NCBI GenBank assembly: GCA_002162875.1
Contig: MABA01000011.1
Coordinates: 62,001 to 126,000 of the forward strand
Origin: Rhodobacterales bacterium 52_120_T64
GTDB taxonomy: Bacteria > Pseudomonadota > Alphaproteobacteria > Rhodobacterales > Rhodobacteraceae
DNA length: 64,000 nt
Direction of reading: 5' to 3'
This document shows, piece by piece, positions 1-8,861 of the stretch (position 1 is its first letter; each line of letters opens with the position of its first letter). Below the pieces are notes generated by a model. That model saw nothing but the letters and a program-made list of their open reading frames with translations. It did not search any database and was not told where the DNA came from. The translations under genes were made by a program, and so were the position numbers.

Positions 1-277
1 ATTCGTCCGCGCCATCAATCACCAAATCCAGCGAGCGAATTTCCCCAAGCGTCGTTAGCGGGATCCCCAAAGCTTCTGCCTGCACCTTGGTCGCCGAAGA
101 CGTCGGAACACAAAGCACTTCGAGCCCATTCGAAACTTTTTCACCCAGTAGATCAACGAAAAAGGCCGCCGTGGACCCGGTCCCAAGCCCCAACTTCATA
201 CCCGGCGTTACAAGCTCCAATGCCTTCTCCGCTGCGATATATTTTGCCTTTGCCGCGCCCGCGTTAGGTTTTTCCAT
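1..277 (-). CDS. rpiA: Ribose-5-phosphate isomerase A, N-terminal part (runs off the window)
   Basis: Interconverts ribose 5-phosphate and ribulose 5-phosphate in the pentose phosphate pathway; cytosolic. Only the first 92 residues are inside the window; the 3' part lies before base 1. The visible part carries the family's phosphate-binding GTGST (residues 32-36) and ends in the DGADE active-site loop (88-92), both diagnostic of RpiA. The ATG at 277 opens the conserved reading frame. It is divergent from sdaA, with about 180 bases of shared upstream DNA. The family call is firm, but nothing can be said about the missing C-terminus. Confidence 0.93.
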   Translation of the reverse strand, partial: MEKPNAGAAKAKYIAAEKALELVTPGMKLGLGTGSTAAFFVDLLGEKVSNGLEVLCVPTSSATKVQAEALGIPLTTLGEIRSLDLVIDGADE

Positions 278-363
278 GATCTAGATTCCATATTTGTGAC
301 TGTTACCCCGCGTCTTATAAGGGCATTTGCAACCATGTGCGATAGCCTGAATCGTTGCGCGAT

Positions 364-422
364 GACGAAATTTCGCACTAACGTTGAAACATGTCGCATT
401 TTGCACGTTTCCTATAGGAAAC
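364..422. promoter_or_regulatory. Palindromes upstream of sdaA (operator candidates)
   Basis: Two perfect palindromes lie in the rpiA-sdaA intergenic region: CGAAATTTCG at 366-375 and GTTTCCTATAGGAAAC at 407-422. The second ends about 37 bases before the preferred sdaA start, where a repressor or activator of sdaA would sit. A 13-base word, ATGTCGCATTTTG at 391-403, recurs upstream of serC (8415-8427). No binding protein can be named from sequence alone. Confidence 0.4.
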
Positions 423-459
423 TCCTCCTATATACTCGAAGATATCAATGGGGGTTCCA

Positions 460-1854
460 ATGTTCTTAAGCGTGCTCGACATCTTCAAAGTGGGCGTAGG
501 CCCGTCGTCCTCCCACACTGTTGGACCGATGGTTGCGGCTGCGCATTTCCTTGATTTGCTGCGTAATGGCCGCCAAAAAGTCCCGGGGGCAGGTAAGATT
601 GCACGCTTGGGGTGTTCCCTACATGGGTCGTTGTCCTTCACAGGGAAAGGGCACGCCACGGATCGTGCTATCATGCTTGGCCTTGCCGGATTTATTCCCG
701 CTACATTCGATGCCAACAGTGCCGAAGTTACCGAAAAAACAATTAGAGCCCGCGGCAAAATTTCCCCGCCCGACCTTGGCGAATTGGACTTCGATTTCGA
801 CAAAGACATCCACTTCGACTACGGCCCACCACTAGACGGTCACCCGAATGGCATGATCCTGTCGGCCTACGACACAGCCGGGAACGTGTACCTGCGAGAA
901 ACTTACTTTTCCGTCGGCGGTGGGTTCATCCTGACGGCCAAAGAAATGGACGCGCTGGACGGCACCGCCGAAGAACCCATTGGCGTGCCCTATCCGTTTC
1001 GAAACGCGGTGGAAATGTTGAAAATGGCCAGAAAGTCCGGCATGACCATCGCAGAAATGAAATTGCAAAACGAACTGGTTCACAAGGAAGCCCGGGCTTT
1101 CAATGAAAGCCTTACCCACATCTGGCAAGCGATGGAATCCTGTATTGCACGCGGCCTTACTACCGATGGCATCTTGCCAGGTGGACTAAATGTAAAACGC
1201 CGCGCTAAAGCAATCCACGAGGCATTGTTGAACGAACGCGGCGCGAACATGTTCGCCCCCCACACCATCAACGACTGGATATCCGTTTACGCGATCGCTG
1301 TGAACGAGGAGAACGCCGCTGGTGGCCAAGTCGTTACAGCCCCTACAAATGGGGCCGCTGGCGTTTTACCTGCAACCATTCGCTATTACCTCGACCATGT
1401 ACCTGGCGCATCGCGCACAAAGATTATCGATTTTCTTCTGACTGCAGCGGCAATCGGAGGAATGATCAAGAATAACGCCTCGATTTCCGGTGCCGAGGTT
1501 GGATGCCAAGGCGAGATCGGATCTGCTGCAGCTATGGCCGCCGCGGGATTCTGCGCCGTTATGGGCGGCACCCCTGAACAAGTAGAAAATGCTGCCGAAA
1601 TAGCGTTGGAACACCATCTTGGTATGACCTGCGACCCCGTCGCTGGATTAGTGCAAGCCCCCTGCATAGAGCGCAACGGGTTGGGCGCGATCAAGGCGAT
1701 CTCCGCCGCATCGATAGCGCTTCGGGGAGACGGGACACATTTGATTTCGCTGGACGCCTGTGTTGAAACCATGCGCCAGACAGGGTTGGACATGAACTCC
1801 AACTATAAGGAAACATCGTTGGGTGGCTTGGCCGTGAACGTAATCGAGTGCTGA
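460..1854 (+). CDS. sdaA: L-serine ammonia-lyase (serine dehydratase), iron-sulfur type
   Basis: Deaminates L-serine to pyruvate and ammonia using a [4Fe-4S] cluster. It is a single chain with the beta domain first ([11 protein letters not shown] near residue 14) and the alpha domain second; this half has the [18 protein letters not shown] motif and a later [12 protein letters not shown] motif whose cysteines are the expected cluster ligands. The length of 464 residues fits the one-polypeptide form. I chose the ATG at 460 because GGGGG lies 5-9 bases upstream and the product begins [12 protein letters not shown] as in relatives; an in-frame ATG at 448 is the alternative. The gene is alone and divergent from rpiA. 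It opposes the serC-serA biosynthetic operon located 4-7 kb away. Confidence 0.95.
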   Translation: MFLSVLDIFKVGVGPSSSHTVGPMVAAAHFLDLLRNGRQKVPGAGKIARLGCSLHGSLSFTGKGHATDRAIMLGLAGFIPATFDANSAEVTEKTIRARGKISPPDLGELDFDFDKDIHFDYGPPLDGHPNGMILSAYDTAGNVYLRETYFSVGGGFILTAKEMDALDGTAEEPIGVPYPFRNAVEMLKMARKSGMTIAEMKLQNELVHKEARAFNESLTHIWQAMESCIARGLTTDGILPGGLNVKRRAKAIHEALLNERGANMFAPHTINDWISVYAIAVNEENAAGGQVVTAPTNGAAGVLPATIRYYLDHVPGASRTKIIDFLLTAAAIGGMIKNNASISGAEVGCQGEIGSAAAMAAAGFCAVMGGTPEQVENAAEIALEHHLGMTCDPVAGLVQAPCIERNGLGAIKAISAASIALRGDGTHLISLDACVETMRQTGLDMNSNYKETSLGGLAVNVIEC

Positions 1855-1975
1855 TGGTGCGGGATTGGAGTATCTTTGAAAAAGAGAAGCCGGATTTTTC
1901 GTCAATAACGCACACAGATTGGGTCTTGGCGGGGCTTTAATCCTAACGTCTCTTTTAGTGTGGGAAAACATGCAG

Positions 1976-2638
1976 TTACGACACGAACACTTGCGAAATC
2001 ACATCGTCTATAAACTCTACAGGCAAAATCACTAACATCCGGCGGCGATCAAACTTCAGTTCCAGACGTTCGGAATCTGTCTCGTTTGACGTTCCGATCA
2101 TCAGCGCTGGCGAAAATCTATAGGCATGGATTGGCCATTTTAGCCCCACCGAATTGCCTTCCACTTCCCCCATAGGAAAGAGAGAAACTCGTGTTCCTAC
2201 CGGTAGGATTAGCGACAAAGAAAAAGGAGCTAGAAAGCACAAATCCTCCTCGCCGATCAGAACCACTTGTCTGTCTGAAGCTTCAACCAGACTATGACAA
2301 GCCGCCATCTGGTGATCCAGCCGACCGCCCAGAAATCCGACGCCAATAAAATATGGCGCATCGCAGGAGCGCAGGCACTTATCGAGGTCAGTAGACATCT
2401 GTTCCGCAATCGGATGCATCTGCGGCCCGTCAACTTTCGACAGGTCGACTGAATCCATATCGCCGATCACATGATCTACCGTCACGCCTAGGTTCTGAGC
2501 CCGATGCACACCGCCATCTGCTGCAATTACCGTTGTCCCGTGCGCGACCGCCAGAGCCAGCAGACGTTCGTCAACAGGACCACCGCCTACCAGCGTGATA
2601 GGGGTCTTGCTATCCAGAATTAGTGTCACTCTGCCCAC
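1976..2638 (-). CDS. thiN: Thiamine diphosphokinase
   Basis: Transfers pyrophosphate from ATP to thiamine to make the cofactor thiamine diphosphate. Family signatures are AADGG (residues 39-43), GDMDSVD (59-65) and STDLDKCL (82-89); the acidic residues in the last two bind the Mg-nucleotide. The C-terminal half is a beta-rich thiamine-binding domain. The length of 220 residues is normal. Its start overlaps the 3' end of creA by 13 bases, so the two are probably translationally coupled as the last genes of the purA-DUF2842-creA-thiN run. No TPP riboswitch is visible in front of it. Confidence 0.92.
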   Translation of the reverse strand: MGRVTLILDSKTPITLVGGGPVDERLLALAVAHGTTVIAADGGVHRAQNLGVTVDHVIGDMDSVDLSKVDGPQMHPIAEQMSTDLDKCLRSCDAPYFIGVGFLGGRLDHQMAACHSLVEASDRQVVLIGEEDLCFLAPFSLSLILPVGTRVSLFPMGEVEGNSVGLKWPIHAYRFSPALMIGTSNETDSERLELKFDRRRMLVILPVEFIDDVISQVFVS

Positions 2639-3078
2639 GGGCGGATAACAACCGCCGAGATCGAGTTTTTCGGAGAGCCTTCAATCAGGCGGTCAGAATA
2701 CGTTAGATAAACCAACGTGTTGCGTTTTTCGTCGAAGAAACGCACCACCTGTATGCGTTTAAACAAAATAGAAGAGCGGCGGCCAAAAACTTCCTCACCC
2801 TCGTTCAATTCAGCCAAAAATTTGATTGGCCCAACCTGACGACAGGCAATCGACGCGTCGCTGGTGTTTTCTGCCAAGCCAAGCGAGCCACTAATCCCAC
2901 CGGTTTTTGCACGGCTGACAAAACAGCTTACGCCTTCGACCTTGGGGTCATCGAAAACCTCAACTACAATTTTGTGGTTAGCCCCTAACAATTTCCAGAC
3001 AGTATCAACTGCGCCAATTTCTTCGGCATATGCCGGCGCAGTGGCCAACCACAAAATAAGTATTGTCAGAAATCGCAT
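2626..3078 (-). CDS. creA: CreA family periplasmic protein
   Basis: Small exported protein of the CreA family, whose biochemical function is not established. The first 18 residues ([18 protein letters not shown]) form a clear signal peptide cleaved after AYA. The mature protein contains the family pattern of a beta-rich domain with two cysteines (SCFVSRA and SIACRQVG). The start at 3078 is chosen because GGAG lies 8 bases upstream and the signal peptide begins there; the frame is open for another 32 codons upstream, but that stretch overlaps the preceding gene. Length is 150 residues. It sits between DUF2842 and thiN in a close cluster. Confidence 0.85.
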   Translation of the reverse strand: MRFLTILILWLATAPAYAEEIGAVDTVWKLLGANHKIVVEVFDDPKVEGVSCFVSRAKTGGISGSLGLAENTSDASIACRQVGPIKFLAELNEGEEVFGRRSSILFKRIQVVRFFDEKRNTLVYLTYSDRLIEGSPKNSISAVVIRPWAE

Positions 3079-3082
3079 GCGG

Positions 3083-3310
3083 CTACTCCACTTCTTTATT
3101 GCCATCCTCGGTTTTACCGATGCCCTTGAATACGAACTTGAACGGAAATGCCCAAGCAACGCCCAGCACTGCATAAACTATGATCGCCAGATATTTATTC
3201 AAGTCACCGATCAACGCCAATATCGTGATTGCAATCACGATATAGATGGGCAACCAGATCACCAACAGAAATAGCGACCACCGTCGGCGGGCTTTGTACG
3301 ACAGCGCCAT
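3083..3310 (-). CDS. DUF2842 small membrane protein
   Basis: A 75-residue inner-membrane protein of the alphaproteobacterial DUF2842 family; function unknown. It has a basic N-terminus (KARRRW), two predicted transmembrane helices at about residues 11-32 and 40-58, and a short charged cytoplasmic tail. Its ATG overlaps the purA stop codon by one base, so it is almost certainly translated from the purA transcript, and creA follows within 5 bases. Family membership rests on recognised sequence pattern, not on a search. Confidence 0.8.
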   Translation of the reverse strand: MALSYKARRRWSLFLLVIWLPIYIVIAITILALIGDLNKYLAIIVYAVLGVAWAFPFKFVFKGIGKTEDGNKEVE

Positions 3311-4602
3311 CAGTCAGAAAACGGGTCGGTTACGAGGATTGTATCCTCACGCTCGGGCGAGGTTGAAAGCATCGCAACAGGGCAATCGATCAACTCTTCT
3401 ACTCGGCGAACATATTTGATCGCCTCGGCGGGCAAATCGTTCCATGAACGTGCGCCCACAGTGCTTTCGGACCAACCTTTCATTGTTTCATAAATCGGCT
3501 CGACACGCGCCTGTTGATCGGCGGCAGTTGGCAGGTAGTCCAGCCGTTCGCCATCCAGCATATAGCCTACGCAAATTTTCAGCTCTTTAAGTCCGTCGAG
3601 AACATCCAGCTTGGTAAACGCAATGCCGTTCACGCCGGAAATAGCACAAGTCTGGCGAACCAGAACCGCATCGAACCACCCACAACGGCGCGAACGACCT
3701 GTTACGGTTCCCTTTTCGCGGCCAACGGTACCAAGATGTTCGCCAACTTCGTCAAACAATTCACAAGCAAACGGCCCTTCGCCAACACGAGTGGTGTAAG
3801 CTTTTACGATACCCAGAACGAAATCAATCGCCCCTGGCCCGACGCCAGTACCAGACGCGGCCATGCCAGCCGTCGTAGTGGAGGACGTCACAAACGGGTA
3901 GGTCCCGAAATCTACATCCAGCAGCGAACCTTGAGCGCCTTCAAACAAAATCCGTTTCCCGGCTTTGCGTTTTTCGTTCAGGACTTTCCAGACTGGGGCC
4001 GCAAATGGCAGAATGCTCGGAGCGATTTCCAAAAGTTGCGCTTTCAACGCTGCAGGGTCAATCTCGTCTAAACCAAGGCCACCACGCAGCGCGTTGTGAT
4101 GCGTCAACAGACGGGAAATCCGCAGGTCCAGTGTTTTCTCATCAGCCAGATCAGCCACACGAATGGCGCGGCGTCCGACTTTATCCTCGTAAGCAGGTCC
4201 AATGCCGCGGCCAGTCGTGCCGATCTTGGCAATAGAATTCACCGCTTCGCGGGCGCGGTCCAATTCGCCGTGGATAGGCAGGATCAACGAGGTATTCTCG
4301 GCGATCATCAGATTGTCCGTGTCAATTTTTACACCCTGTGCACGCAACTTCGCCAGTTCTTCGACGAACGCCCACGGGTCCAGCACCACGCCGTTACCGA
4401 TAACGGCCAACTTGCCTTCGCGCAGTAAACCGGATGGCAGCAACGAAAGTTTATAAACCTTGCCGTCGATAACCAATGTATGGCCCGCGTTATGCCCGCC
4501 CTGAAAACGCGCAATCACGTCCGCGCGTTCGCTCAACCAGTCCACAATCTTACCCTTGCCCTCGTCGCCCCATTGCGCGCCGACTACAACTACATTGGCC
4601 AT
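3310..4602 (-). CDS. purA: Adenylosuccinate synthase
   Basis: Condenses IMP with aspartate using GTP, the first committed step from IMP to AMP. The N-terminus carries the phosphate-binding GDEGKGK loop (residues 12-18) and GHNAGHT. Further in are the family motifs [13 protein letters not shown] and [12 protein letters not shown]. The length of 430 residues is standard. The ATG at 4602 is chosen because [18 protein letters not shown] is the conserved start; the frame is open further upstream, but that stretch has no family similarity. It is the first gene of the purA-DUF2842-creA-thiN cluster. Confidence 0.97.
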   Translation of the reverse strand: MANVVVVGAQWGDEGKGKIVDWLSERADVIARFQGGHNAGHTLVIDGKVYKLSLLPSGLLREGKLAVIGNGVVLDPWAFVEELAKLRAQGVKIDTDNLMIAENTSLILPIHGELDRAREAVNSIAKIGTTGRGIGPAYEDKVGRRAIRVADLADEKTLDLRISRLLTHHNALRGGLGLDEIDPAALKAQLLEIAPSILPFAAPVWKVLNEKRKAGKRILFEGAQGSLLDVDFGTYPFVTSSTTTAGMAASGTGVGPGAIDFVLGIVKAYTTRVGEGPFACELFDEVGEHLGTVGREKGTVTGRSRRCGWFDAVLVRQTCAISGVNGIAFTKLDVLDGLKELKICVGYMLDGERLDYLPTAADQQARVEPIYETMKGWSESTVGARSWNDLPAEAIKYVRRVEELIDCPVAMLSTSPEREDTILVTDPFSD

Positions 4603-4693
4603 TTCATGCCTCTTTCGTTTGGAAGTTACCGGCAGGGTATACAGCGTGAATTTGCGTAGGGGAACCCTATTCACCGCCCCAGTTTGCGCTAAA

Positions 4694-5226
4694 TCAGCGC
4701 GCTGCTCGCAGCATAGGATACCGTATAGGCGAGTTTCCAGCCTGCACCTCGGCCAACAGATCGAATCCACGACGTTAAGAGATCGACAGATTCGCCGCAC
4801 TCATCGATCCAAGATACTTAGGCACATGATCCCTGTCGCAAATATCCAGTGAATCTTTCATCAACGCCGTTCCCAAACCTTTACGACGATGGGCCGGATC
4901 GACGGCGATATAAGCCGGATACCAATGCCGCTCAGATGGGCGATGCGCGCCGGATTTCTGGATAAGCTCGGCCAATTCTTTGGGCAATCTGCGCCACCAT
5001 CGTTGGCCCTATCTTTACGTTTAAACTTCGCATCCGGCGCGATCCAAACAGCAGCACCGTATGCTTCGACAATCATATAGACAGTTCCATTGTCGAACGC
5101 GGGCGCCGTAGTATCGCCACAAATACTGCCGGTATAGAGAGTCCACAACACTTTTCCGCCGCTGGACCATTGTCCAGAAGCCGCTATAGTCGACAGCAAC
5201 CAAAAACTAATAAAGGGAGTTTGCAA
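4694..5226 (-). pseudogene. Decayed GNAT-family N-acetyltransferase
   Basis: Remnant of a GNAT acetyltransferase split over two frames with a nonsense codon. The upstream frame (5226 to about 4990) contains GAAVWIAPDAK, resembling the GAALWLPPG segment of these enzymes. A frame change near 4985-4995 leads to the acetyl-CoA site, AYIAVDPAHRRKGLGTAL. After NLSIS an in-frame TAA (4775-4777) falls exactly where a glutamate is expected in NxxLYERxGF, and the same frame then continues [11 protein letters not shown] to a TGA at 4694. The N-terminus is not recognisable, so the 5' limit is approximate. A GAA-to-TAA change plus one indel would explain the break. Confidence 0.75.
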
Positions 5227-5227
5227 A

Positions 5228-5428
5228 ATGGCTACTTATGAATGCAGCGTATGCGGTATGAGCGTGAACGCGACGTGTGGAAAATGCGACGCACCACTGG
5301 AAAATGACAATTTGGAACTGGGCGACGGAAAATCAGTTCAGGTTTCCAAATGCCCCAACGGGCACGGTAAAATCAAATCACCAATGTGTTGCGGGCAAGA
5401 TATGGACCACGCCAACCCGATGGATTAG
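5228..5428 (+). CDS. Small cysteine-rich zinc-ribbon-like protein
   Basis: A 66-residue protein with eight cysteines: CSVCG (6-9), C-x2-C (17 and 20), one in SKCPNGHG, and a terminal MCCG. The CxxC pairs suggest a metal site, probably zinc, of rubredoxin or zinc-ribbon type; that is an inference. There is no signal peptide and the composition is acidic and soluble. AGGGAG lies 10 bases before the ATG, and a strong terminator follows at 5443-5474, so it looks like a monocistronic gene. I do not recognise a named family. Its promoter region lies within the decayed acetyltransferase on the other strand. Confidence 0.8.
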   Translation: MATYECSVCGMSVNATCGKCDAPLENDNLELGDGKSVQVSKCPNGHGKIKSPMCCGQDMDHANPMD

Positions 5429-5442
5429 GTCATGTAAGCGAC

Positions 5443-5474
5443 CCGCCGCCCTGCATCTGCAAGGCGGCGGTTCT
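5443..5474 (+). terminator. Rho-independent terminator of the cysteine-rich gene
   Basis: CCGCCGCC (5443-5450) pairs perfectly with GGCGGCGG (5463-5470), and TGCA/TGCA extends the stem inside the loop. TTCTTATTT follows on the plus strand. It starts 14 bases after the stop codon at 5428. Confidence 0.75.
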
Positions 5475-5477
5475 TAT

Positions 5478-7070
5478 TTAAAACGCTAGCGCTTTGGCCT
5501 GCGTAACCTGTGGCAAGCGGCTGATCGTCTCGAGCGTCTCGTCGTCAATCTTTGCATCGACCCCCAACAAAGCAATGGCTTCGCCGTCTTTGGTTTCACG
5601 ACCCAGCGAGAACGTTGCGATGTTCACGCCAAGCGCGCCCAGTGTGGTACCCAATGCGCCGATATACCCCGGAATATCAGAATTTGTGGTATACAACATG
5701 AACGGCATCGGATCCGCCTCGAGGTTGATACCTTTGATCTGTATGAACCGTGGACGGCCATCTGAATAGATCGTTCCAGCAACCGAACGGGTCTGTTTTT
5801 CCGTAACGACTGTCAGACGCATATAAGAACCAAACGCTCCCTGTGCGTCCTTGCGGATTTCCGCTATCTTGATCCCGCGATCACGTGCAACAATAGGTGC
5901 CGAGACCATGTTTACACTGCCCTCTCCGACAAGCGGGATCAAAAGGCTAGCTGTCAGGGCGGATAGCAGCGGCTTCATGTTCAACTCGCCAACTTTGCCG
6001 ACAAACTCGATCTCGATCTCGATGATCGGGCTTTCAGTAACTTGGCCAGCAAATCCACCGAGCATTTCTGCCAGTTCGATCCACGGTTTCAGTATTGGCG
6101 CTTCTTCGGCAGTCACGCTTGGCGCATTGATGGCATTGGATATCGCACCACGCATCAAGTAATCTGACATTTGTTCGGCTACATGAAGGGCCACATTTTC
6201 CTGCGCCTCAGCCGTCGCTGCACCAAGGTGCGGAGTACATACAACATTAGGCAAGCCAAACAGAACATTGTCTTTCGCAGGTTCATCCGCATAGACATCA
6301 AATGCAGCACCAGCCAACTGTCCGGATTTCAACGCCTCCGCAACAGCATCTTCGTCGACCAAACCGCCACGGGCACAGTTAATCAGGTATGCGCCCTTCT
6401 TGATCTTGGCGATACGCTCAGCTGAAAGCAGATTAGCGGTTTTCTCGGTTTTTGGCAGGTGAAGGGTGATGAAATCAGCACGGCCTAACAGCTCGTCCAG
6501 ATCTTCAACTTTGGTCACACCAAGTGTCTCGGCTCGGTCATGGGATAGAAACGGATCAAAGGCGATAACCTTCATCTTCAACCCAACCGCGCGGCTGGCC
6601 ACAACAGACCCGATGTTACCGGAGCCGATCAAACCAAGCGTTTTGCCAGTAATCTCGGAACCCATAAATTTCGACTTTTCCCATTTACCAGCTTGTGTCG
6701 AGGCATCCGCAGCGGGGATTTGACGTGCGACTGCAAACATCATTGCAATGGCATGTTCTGCTGTCGTTATAGAATTGCCAAACGGTGTGTTCATAACAAC
6801 AACACCTTTGGCGCTCGCGGCGTTCAGATCAACGTTATCAACCCCGATACCGGCGCGACCGATTACCTTCAGGTTGTCGGCTTTTGCGATTAGTTCAGCA
6901 GTTGCTTTGGTTGCCGAGCGGATGGCAAGACCATCGTAGTTGCCAATAATCTCGGCCAGTTTCGCAGGGTCTTTGCCTAGGTCCGGCTGGAAATCGACTT
7001 CAACACCGTTATCTTTGAAAATCTGAACAGCGGCAGTCGACAGTTTGTCGGATATAAGAACTTTGGGCAT
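5478..7070 (-). CDS. serA: D-3-phosphoglycerate dehydrogenase
   Basis: Oxidises 3-phosphoglycerate to 3-phosphohydroxypyruvate, the first step of serine synthesis. The NAD-binding motif GLIGSGNIGS lies at 146-155. The catalytic residues expected of the family are R234 (NCARGGLVDE), E263 and H281 (TPHLGAAT). An intervening ASB-type domain follows, and the C-terminal ACT domain (about 458-530) is the usual serine-sensing module. At 530 residues this is the long type 1 enzyme. It lies 64 bases downstream of serC, with a hairpin in the gap, and is probably co-transcribed from the serC promoter. Confidence 0.97.
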   Translation of the reverse strand: MPKVLISDKLSTAAVQIFKDNGVEVDFQPDLGKDPAKLAEIIGNYDGLAIRSATKATAELIAKADNLKVIGRAGIGVDNVDLNAASAKGVVVMNTPFGNSITTAEHAIAMMFAVARQIPAADASTQAGKWEKSKFMGSEITGKTLGLIGSGNIGSVVASRAVGLKMKVIAFDPFLSHDRAETLGVTKVEDLDELLGRADFITLHLPKTEKTANLLSAERIAKIKKGAYLINCARGGLVDEDAVAEALKSGQLAGAAFDVYADEPAKDNVLFGLPNVVCTPHLGAATAEAQENVALHVAEQMSDYLMRGAISNAINAPSVTAEEAPILKPWIELAEMLGGFAGQVTESPIIEIEIEFVGKVGELNMKPLLSALTASLLIPLVGEGSVNMVSAPIVARDRGIKIAEIRKDAQGAFGSYMRLTVVTEKQTRSVAGTIYSDGRPRFIQIKGINLEADPMPFMLYTTNSDIPGYIGALGTTLGALGVNIATFSLGRETKDGEAIALLGVDAKIDDETLETISRLPQVTQAKALAF

Positions 7071-7102
7071 TTTTAATGCATCCTATCTTGTAGAAATGAG
7101 AG

Positions 7103-7127
7103 GGCGCTGCATGTTTCACGCAGCGCT
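7103..7127 (-). terminator. Hairpin between serC and serA (possible attenuator)
   Basis: GCGCTGC (7104-7110) and GCAGCGC (7120-7126) form a 7-bp stem around a 9-base loop. In the serC-to-serA direction it is followed by CCTCTCATTTCT, which is pyrimidine-rich but lacks a strong U-tract. It could reduce serA expression relative to serC or protect mRNA ends. Confidence 0.4.
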
Positions 7128-7134
7128 GTTGTTT

Positions 7135-8301
7135 CTAGAGTTCAGCCTTGGCTGTCTCGAAAGCCCAATCGAGCCATGGGGTCATCGCCTGTACGTCAGC
7201 CGTGTCAACCGTAGCGCCGCACCAGATACGCAAACCCGAAGGTGCATCGCGATATCCGTTAATGTCGTATGCGGCTTTGTTTGCTTCCAGCAGTTTTGTC
7301 AGTGCTTTGGTAAAAGACCGTTGGGCAGCGTCATCAAGCGCGGCAACAACCGGATCAACGATCTTCAGGCAAACGGAGGTGTTCGACCGTGCGGCAGGTT
7401 CTGCGACAAGATTTTCGACCCAATCCGTCTTATCAACCCAACTTTGCAATGCCTCGAAATTCGCATCGGCACGGGCGCGTGTGACGTTAAGGCCGCCAAG
7501 ATTTTCCATCCATTCCAACGCATCATCTGCATCAGCCACAGCCAACATCGAGGGCGTGTTGATAGTTGCACCTGTAAAGATACCCTCGATCAGTTTGCCA
7601 CCCTTGGTCATGCGGAAAATCTTTGGCAGCGGACGATCTGGTGTGAATGTCTCAAGCCGTTCAACAGCCCGCGGCGACAAAACGATGACGCCGTGCGCCC
7701 CTTCTCCACCCATAGCTTTTTGCCAGCTGAAGGTTGTTACATCCAGCTTCGGCCATTCCAGATCCTGCGCAAACGCAGCCGAGGTTGCATCACATATCGT
7801 CAGCCCTGTACGATCGTCAGCAATCCAGTCGGCATTGCGAACCCGTGCGCCGGAGGTGGTACCGTTCCATGTAAACACGACGTCGGCGTCGGCGCGTACT
7901 TTGGTAAAGTCCGGCAGTTCGCCATATTCGGCCTTCAGCACGTTTACATCATCCAGCTTCAACTGGTTCTTGATGTCGCCAGCCCAGCCAGCGCCAAAAC
8001 TTTCCCAGACTAGCACGTCAACGGGGCATGCACCAAGCATCGACCACAGCGACATTTCGACAGCACCTGTGTCGGACGCCGGTACAATACCAATGCGATA
8101 GCCTTCAGGGATTTCCAGCAATGCCGCCATGCGGTCGATTACGGATTTGATCTGTGCCTTAGGGTCTGCGGCGCGGTGCGAGCGACCTAGAAACGCTTTG
8201 CCAGCGACGCTTTCAAGCGACCAACCGGGGCGTTTTGGACATGGACCAGATGAAAATTCGGGGCGCGCGGGCAAAGCCAGCGGCGGTAAAGGGAAGCTCA
8301 T
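7135..8301 (-). CDS. serC: Phosphoserine aminotransferase
   Basis: PLP enzyme that transaminates 3-phosphohydroxypyruvate with glutamate to give phosphoserine; it can also serve in vitamin B6 synthesis. The Schiff-base lysine is K195 in [16 protein letters not shown]. The N-terminal [11 protein letters not shown] and [10 protein letters not shown] segments are typical of the alphaproteobacterial type. The length of 388 residues is normal. AGGAG lies 7 bases upstream of the ATG at 8301 and is embedded in a structured leader (see the serC leader). It is the first gene of the serC-serA operon. Confidence 0.96.
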   Translation of the reverse strand: MSFPLPPLALPARPEFSSGPCPKRPGWSLESVAGKAFLGRSHRAADPKAQIKSVIDRMAALLEIPEGYRIGIVPASDTGAVEMSLWSMLGACPVDVLVWESFGAGWAGDIKNQLKLDDVNVLKAEYGELPDFTKVRADADVVFTWNGTTSGARVRNADWIADDRTGLTICDATSAAFAQDLEWPKLDVTTFSWQKAMGGEGAHGVIVLSPRAVERLETFTPDRPLPKIFRMTKGGKLIEGIFTGATINTPSMLAVADADDALEWMENLGGLNVTRARADANFEALQSWVDKTDWVENLVAEPAARSNTSVCLKIVDPVVAALDDAAQRSFTKALTKLLEANKAAYDINGYRDAPSGLRIWCGATVDTADVQAMTPWLDWAFETAKAEL

Positions 8302-8380
8302 GGATGGCTCCTACATCAGGACGATATTTTTGAGCCTGCCATCGCTCGTCCTTATTCCGACGACCTGCCCACAGACCTGT
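8302..8380 (-). ncRNA. serC leader RNA, cis-regulatory element
   Basis: The 5' leader of serC matches what I recall of the alphaproteobacterial serC RNA motif. UCGUC (8363-8359) can pair with GACGA (8350-8346). The same GGACGA can instead pair with UCGUCC (8324-8319). GGCUC (8336-8332) pairs with GAGCC (8310-8306), which overlaps the ribosome binding site AGGAG (8312-8308). Overlapping alternative pairings that mask the SD are the hallmark of a translational switch. The identity of the ligand, if any, is unknown. A promoter with TTCACA and TAGGGT-like boxes lies near 8405-8435. Confidence 0.7.
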
Positions 8381-8499
8381 TACGGGATATGGGGGGCATC
8401 GCGCAAGACCCTAAATGTCGCATTTTGATGTGAAGGGGTCGCTTACGTTTCCGATGGGAAAACCCGTGTCGCGTTCGGAAACACAACACGGGCAATCGG

Positions 8500-8742
8500 T
8501 TATAGGTGGGGGAAAAGGCCGGAAACGACAGGGCGCTCGGAGATTGTCGGCAGGCGATCAATTCCGATGTCTTTGGCAAGATGGTCACTCAGATCTACTG
8601 ATCGGGTGCCAGCTTCGAGTCGGTCCTCCAACCGTGCGAGGGCTAACGCTGCTGCCACAAGAAGTTGTGAAAGTGCAGGAATACGCGCGCGAGCAGATAA
8701 ATCTGCGCTCTGCGCGACATGGCGGGGTATTGCAATAATCAT
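8500..8742 (-). CDS. Small DUF1127-like protein, divergent from the MocR regulator
   Basis: An 80-residue protein with a helical middle and the segment LSDHLAKDIGIDR, which resembles the LxDHLLRDIGL core of DUF1127 proteins. DUF1127 members are small alphaproteobacterial proteins, several implicated in RNA or phosphate and stress regulation; the function here is unknown. AAGGAG lies 7 bases before the ATG, supporting translation. It is transcribed away from the MocR-type regulator, sharing 106 bases that hold phased GATACAATTT repeats, so it is probably co-regulated by that protein. Confidence 0.55.
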   Translation of the reverse strand: MIIAIPRHVAQSADLSARARIPALSQLLVAAALALARLEDRLEAGTRSVDLSDHLAKDIGIDRLPTISERPVVSGLFPHL

Positions 8743-8759
8743 AATCGCGCTCCTTGATT

Positions 8760-8861
8760 TTGTATTGATACAATTTTAGATCTGTGTCATTTGTACCAAC
8801 AATCGCCTGATACAATTTGAATTCGGCAGATTCTATGGAAACATTGTAATGGATACAATTT
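8760..8861. promoter_or_regulatory. Phased direct repeats, probable MocR operator
   Basis: GATACAATTT occurs at 8767-8776, 8809-8818 and 8852-8861, spaced 42 and 43 bases, which is four turns of B-DNA. A partial copy, TACAATTT, at 8941-8948 is 87 bases from the matching part of the third copy, about twice the same period. The first copy is also half of TTGTATTGATACAA. The third contains bases just after the regulator's ATG (8849). MocR/PdxR-type regulators are known to bind spaced direct repeats, so autoregulation and control of the divergent small gene are likely. Confidence 0.6.

Noticed and set aside
366-375. CGAAATTTCG as a LexA (SOS) box
   Set aside because: Alphaproteobacterial LexA boxes are GTTC-N7-GTTC direct repeats; this palindrome does not fit and sdaA is not an SOS gene.
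2639-3100. TPP riboswitch for thiN
   Set aside because: None of the conserved THI-box segments occurs; thiN lies within the purA cluster and overlaps creA.
7148-8101. 317-codon open frame on the plus strand opposite serC
   Set aside because: It is fully antisense to serC, has serine/threonine-rich composition typical of shadow frames and no ribosome site or family similarity.
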